Below are positions 5,818 through 8,202 of a DNA stretch of 8,202 nucleotides, one piece after another. The notes below the pieces were generated by a model that made no database searches, was not told the origin of the DNA, and saw nothing but the letters and a program-made list of their open reading frames with translations. This DNA is from Acidobacteriota bacterium (GTDB lineage Bacteria; Acidobacteriota; Blastocatellia; Pyrinomonadales; Pyrinomonadaceae), in NCBI GenBank assembly GCA_023415725.1, contig JAEZJR010000231.1, positions 1-8,202 on the forward strand, in the 5' to 3' direction. Each line of letters begins with the position of its first letter. The first letter of the stretch is position 1. The translations under genes were made by a program, and so were the position numbers.

Positions 5818-6078
5818 ATGCAGGCTGTTTTGGAACAAGGTGGGTTCGCCGCGAGGGCGATTGAAAATCCGGAAGAACTGAAGGGGCGAAAAATTGGTCT
5901 TTTTGGTAAACTATTCGGGTGTTGGCACAAGCGGCTAACACGGCCGATGACTAGCGAACGTACAACGTACCAAGCTTGCGTCGACTGCGGAGCTCGCAAG
6001 AACTTCGACTCGGAAACGTTTCGAAGCCAAGGCAGCTTTTATTATCCCCCGACAGCGAGGTTATCGGGAACTAATTAA
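5818..6078 (+). CDS. Small CxH...CxxC protein, possible zinc-binding
   Basis: This is an 86-residue protein of unknown function and the only complete plus-strand gene in the window. The second half contains GCWHKRLTRPMTSERTTYQA followed by CVDCGARKNFD and ends near GSFYYPP. The pair C-x-H and C-x-x-C, about 20 residues apart, could hold one zinc ion like a zinc ribbon or knuckle. The first half is helical-looking (MQAVLEQGGFAARAIENPEE, then a basic LKGRKIGLFGKLFG). I recall similar short proteins, a cysteine/histidine pair followed by RPxT...YxxCxDCGAxxxFD and a GxFYYP end, as common unannotated genes in Acidobacteria; this is from memory. The reading frame is open from a TTG at 5698, but the AAGGAG before 5818 and the lack of protein-like sequence upstream favour the shorter form. 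A strong terminator follows 50 bp downstream. Confidence 0.65.
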   Translation: MQAVLEQGGFAARAIENPEELKGRKIGLFGKLFGCWHKRLTRPMTSERTTYQACVDCGARKNFDSETFRSQGSFYYPPTARLSGTN

Positions 6079-6128
6079 ACCCTCGTTGTCATTTCCTGTC
6101 CTATATACCATCCATTAAATAACCTACC

Positions 6129-6167
6129 GAGAGCGAGCCGCCAAAACGGCACGCTCTCATTCTTTTT
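6129..6167 (+). terminator. Rho-independent terminator of the small CxxC gene
   Basis: The stem GAGAGCG/CGCTCTC (6129-6135 with 6152-6158) continues after an A/A mismatch as GCCG/CGGC (6137-6140 with 6147-6150). The loop is CCAAAA, and ATTCTTTTT follows. The T-run is on the plus-strand side, so it serves the plus-strand gene ending at 6078. The minus-strand side lacks a comparable T-run. Confidence 0.85.
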
Positions 6168-6178
6168 GAGGGTGTTGT

Positions 6179-6289
6179 GCCACAGAGACACGGAGAGACT
6201 TTTGCGTCGAGGCAATGGCGCATTCGAGAGCCAATACGGACATGTTCGGAAATCGCTTTTCGTATGATTTCCTCTGTGTGCTCTGTGGC
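6179..6289. repeat. Inverted CCACAGAG-type repeat pair around a short spacer
   Basis: The left arm (6179-6195, plus) begins GCCACAGAG and continues ACACGGAG. The right arm (6272-6289), read on the minus strand, begins GCCACAGAG and continues CACACAGAG. The roughly 76-bp spacer holds no credible gene. The right arm runs into the ketosynthase stop codon TAG (6289-6291), so the repeat ends exactly at the coding boundary. Similar CCACAGAGACACAGAG sequences are, as I recall, dispersed in many environmental bacterial genomes; that is from memory. Confidence 0.65.
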
Positions 6290-7554
6290 TAAATTCTCTT
6301 CAGTACGATCGCCGAGTTCTTCGATCCGAATCCGATGCAGTTGCAAAGCGCAGTGTTGATCTCCTGCTCTCGCGCCGTGTTGGCTACGTAGTCCAGATCG
6401 CAGGCATCGTCCGGCTCGTCGAGGTTGATCGTGGGGGCGATGATGCCTTTCTTTAACGCGAGCAGTGCCGCTCCGATACCCGCTGCACCGGCCGCACCCT
6501 GGGGGTGGCCGATCTGCGATTTTGTCGCGGACATCGGCATCTCGCGGGCATGGTCGCCGAAGGCCAGCTTCACCGCCTGCGTTTCGATTCGATCGTTCAA
6601 CTGCGTCGATGTGCCGTGGAGGTTAACGTAATCGATCTCTTCCGGTGAAACGTGCGCGTCCTGCATCGCCAGGGTCATCGCCCGTGCCGGTTCGACCCCG
6701 TTCTCCTCGAGCCGCACGCGGTGATACGCATCGCAAGTGACCCCGTAGCCCGCGACCTCGGCGTAGATCTCAGCCCCGCGCTCTTGCGCTCTCTCCAGAG
6801 TTTCCAACACGTAAACCCAAGACCCCTCACCTACCACTATCCCCGACCTGTCCTTCGAAAACGGCCGCGAGGCGCGGTGCGGTTCGTCGTTCCATTCCTT
6901 AGTGACAACCGTCATCACCTCGAACCCGCGCAAAATGCCCGGAGCGATCGGGGAATCGACCCCGCCCGCGAGCATCATTTCCTGTTTACCCAAAGCTATA
7001 TGTTGAGCAGCGTAAAAGATAGCGTCGGTGGACGACGTGCACCCTGTCGAGATCACGTGCGAGAGCCCGTGCAGCCCGAACACCATCGAGAGTTCCGACG
7101 AAAGCCCTCCGTGCGTGGATGAAGGTATCGTGTAGATGCTGCCCTTGCGTTCGTTCCCTGAGAACCAAAAGCCGAATTGCTTCTCCGTGAAAGCGAGCCC
7201 TCCGCCCCCGGTGCCGATCACGACACCGAACGAGCGGCGTTCTTCGAGCGGCATCTCCTCAGGTTTAAATCCAGCGTCTTTTACGGCTTCTCTGGCTGCT
7301 GCCAACGCGAGCGGAACTGTGCGGGGGACGTGCCTGCGGTCCTGGTAATCTATCTCCGCTTCCCAGTCGAATTCCGGGATCTCCGCCGCGATCTGCACCT
7401 GAAAATCCGAAGGGTCGAACGAGGTTATCCGCTTCACCCCGCTGCGGCCGGACGCGAGCGAGTCCCAGTAAGCCTCACGCCCGATGCCGATCGGCGTGAC
7501 GCAACCGAAACCCGTGAAGACGACCCGCCTTGGCCCCGAAAAACCGTTGAACAT
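6289..7554 (-). CDS. Beta-ketoacyl-[ACP] synthase, FabF/KS-alpha-like
   Basis: This is a thiolase-fold condensing enzyme joining an acyl chain to a malonyl-ACP unit by decarboxylative Claisen condensation. At 421 residues it has full KAS II length. The catalytic set is complete: C172 in STGCTSSTDA, H313 in NLHGTST, K345 in ATKSQIGH and H350 in the same motif. Several segments resemble type II polyketide KS-alpha more than housekeeping FabF: STGCTSSTDA instead of STACASG, DEPHRASRPFSKDRSGIVVGEG, CDAYH, and QLNDRIETQAVKLAFGDHAR. The C-terminal GFGSKNSA replaces the usual GFGGTNA loop. No chain-length factor, ACP or ketoreductase gene is visible next to it, so a pathway cannot be named; lipid or polyketide-like chain synthesis is possible. 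Start ATG at 7554, 42 nt after the SH3-protein stop, without a clear Shine-Dalgarno. The stop TAG lies at the edge of the CCACAGAG repeat. Confidence 0.9.
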   Translation of the reverse strand: MFNGFSGPRRVVFTGFGCVTPIGIGREAYWDSLASGRSGVKRITSFDPSDFQVQIAAEIPEFDWEAEIDYQDRRHVPRTVPLALAAAREAVKDAGFKPEEMPLEERRSFGVVIGTGGGGLAFTEKQFGFWFSGNERKGSIYTIPSSTHGGLSSELSMVFGLHGLSHVISTGCTSSTDAIFYAAQHIALGKQEMMLAGGVDSPIAPGILRGFEVMTVVTKEWNDEPHRASRPFSKDRSGIVVGEGSWVYVLETLERAQERGAEIYAEVAGYGVTCDAYHRVRLEENGVEPARAMTLAMQDAHVSPEEIDYVNLHGTSTQLNDRIETQAVKLAFGDHAREMPMSATKSQIGHPQGAAGAAGIGAALLALKKGIIAPTINLDEPDDACDLDYVANTAREQEINTALCNCIGFGSKNSAIVLKRI

Positions 7555-7596
7555 AAAACGTATGGTTCGAGGTTACCACACGCGCGGGATTCGCTT

Positions 7597-8202
7597 TCAG
7601 TATTGCAGCCACGCATCGAAGACGTAGCCCGTTTCGCCCTGGTAGGTGACCATGCACCAGCGGCCTTTCCGGCCTGAGACGGTGGTTTGCTGTTTTTCGC
7701 AGTTCTCCAGATTCACGACGGCACCGTGCGGGATCTTCGCGAGAAGTGTTCCGTTCTCTGCGTCCGGCTCTTCGCGGAGGGCAAGGAAGCCGTCGCCCGG
7801 CGAATTGACACGTGCGGTCGGGCGCCCATCCGTCGCATCGCCGTTGCTCGGCGGTTCGCCGGACTTGTTCGCATCCGATTGCAGCTCCTTTTCGAGCCTT
7901 TTCACAAGGTTCGCCATCTCCTCTTCCAGACGTTTCTGATCGTCTTCCGCGTCAGGAGTTTCCGATGGCGTGGCGAAAGGTTTGGGCGTCGACGTCGGCG
8001 TCGGGCTGTTTTGGACGACGCTCTTCGAGTCCCCTCCGGAATTCATGTAATAGAGCGCACCCGCACCGCCCGCAGCCAATAAAGCGAGAAACCCCAGCAC
8101 CAGCAATGCGATAAGGACCTTTACGACAGGGAAGCCGCCCTTTTCCGGCGGCCGCGCCCCCGGTACGGCGACGGTGCCGCCCGGACGGACGATGGTTTCC
8201 TC
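7597..8202 (-). CDS. Membrane-anchored bacterial SH3-domain protein (N-terminus beyond the window)
   Basis: The frame is open to the right edge, so this is a partial gene of at least 201 residues. An internal TTG at 8106 could be mistaken for the start, but it would cut the membrane segment. In order there is a cytosolic-looking tail EETIVRPGGTVAVPGARPPE, then one transmembrane helix beginning at VVKVLIALLVLGFLALLAAG and ending near GALYYM. A Ser/Thr/Pro-rich linker with SPTPTSTPKP follows, then a charged helix or short coiled coil (DDQKRLEEEMANLVKRLEKE), and a C-terminal bacterial SH3 domain (about the last 75 residues). The SH3 marks are GFLALREEPD, GTLLAKIPHGAVV, GRWCMVTYQGETGYVFDAWL. Such domains usually bind cell-wall peptides or partner proteins outside the membrane. 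The ETIV tail resembles threonine motifs bound by FHA domains after phosphorylation; this is inference. It may share a transcript with the ketosynthase 42 nt downstream. Confidence 0.8.
   Translation of the reverse strand, partial: EETIVRPGGTVAVPGARPPEKGGFPVVKVLIALLVLGFLALLAAGGAGALYYMNSGGDSKSVVQNSPTPTSTPKPFATPSETPDAEDDQKRLEEEMANLVKRLEKELQSDANKSGEPPSNGDATDGRPTARVNSPGDGFLALREEPDAENGTLLAKIPHGAVVNLENCEKQQTTVSGRKGRWCMVTYQGETGYVFDAWLQY

Noticed and set aside
6101..6346. Minus-strand open frame whose product contains LATEHTEE
   Set aside because: It is the translation of the CCACAGAG repeat and the terminator hairpin, and it overlaps the ketosynthase end; no protein-like signal.

Overview
The window looks like a chromosomal stretch from a moderately GC-rich Gram-negative-type bacterium. 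I favour an acidobacterium of the Blastocatellia/Pyrinomonadales type. That is inferred from gene style only: a membrane-anchored bacterial SH3 protein with an acidic-threonine N-terminal tail, a small CxH...CxxC protein, and scattered four-helix-bundle genes. No marker gene proves it. Nearly all genes lie on the minus strand, so the biological reading order is right to left.

Right to left: a membrane-anchored SH3-domain protein (running off the right edge) is followed by a ketosynthase of the FabF/type II polyketide KS-alpha superfamily. The ketosynthase stop codon lies inside a short CCACAGAG-type inverted repeat. A strong rho-independent terminator (6129-6167) ends a small plus-strand gene for a CxH/CxxC protein. 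Divergent from it is an exported S1/P1-type zinc nuclease with all expected metal ligands, and 12 nt behind that an AT-richer DUF3800 gene. Next come a carboxypeptidase G2-like M20 metallopeptidase and a secreted protein of unknown function that overlaps it by ATGA.

The secreted-protein stop codon is one base from the 5' end of a tRNA-Sec gene (selC, anticodon UCA, encoded CCA). The genome therefore probably decodes UGA as selenocysteine, although no selenoprotein is visible here. Directly after selC lies a 451-bp cassette: a four-helix-bundle (23S rRNA intervening-sequence-like) gene bounded by 31-bp inverted repeats built from a TTTTGGA heptamer. Its far edge touches the start codon of dprA, the DNA-processing protein of natural transformation. 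The repeat also encodes the C-terminus and stop of the four-helix-bundle gene.

At the left edge is an unrecognised plus-strand gene fragment, probably frameshifted, convergent with dprA.

The best candidates for something under-described are the TTTTGGA-bounded four-helix-bundle cassette between selC and dprA, the packing of selC behind a secreted-protein gene, and the S1/P1 nuclease-DUF3800 pair. The genes do not form one obvious pathway; the window reads as several short minus-strand transcription units into which repeat elements have inserted.
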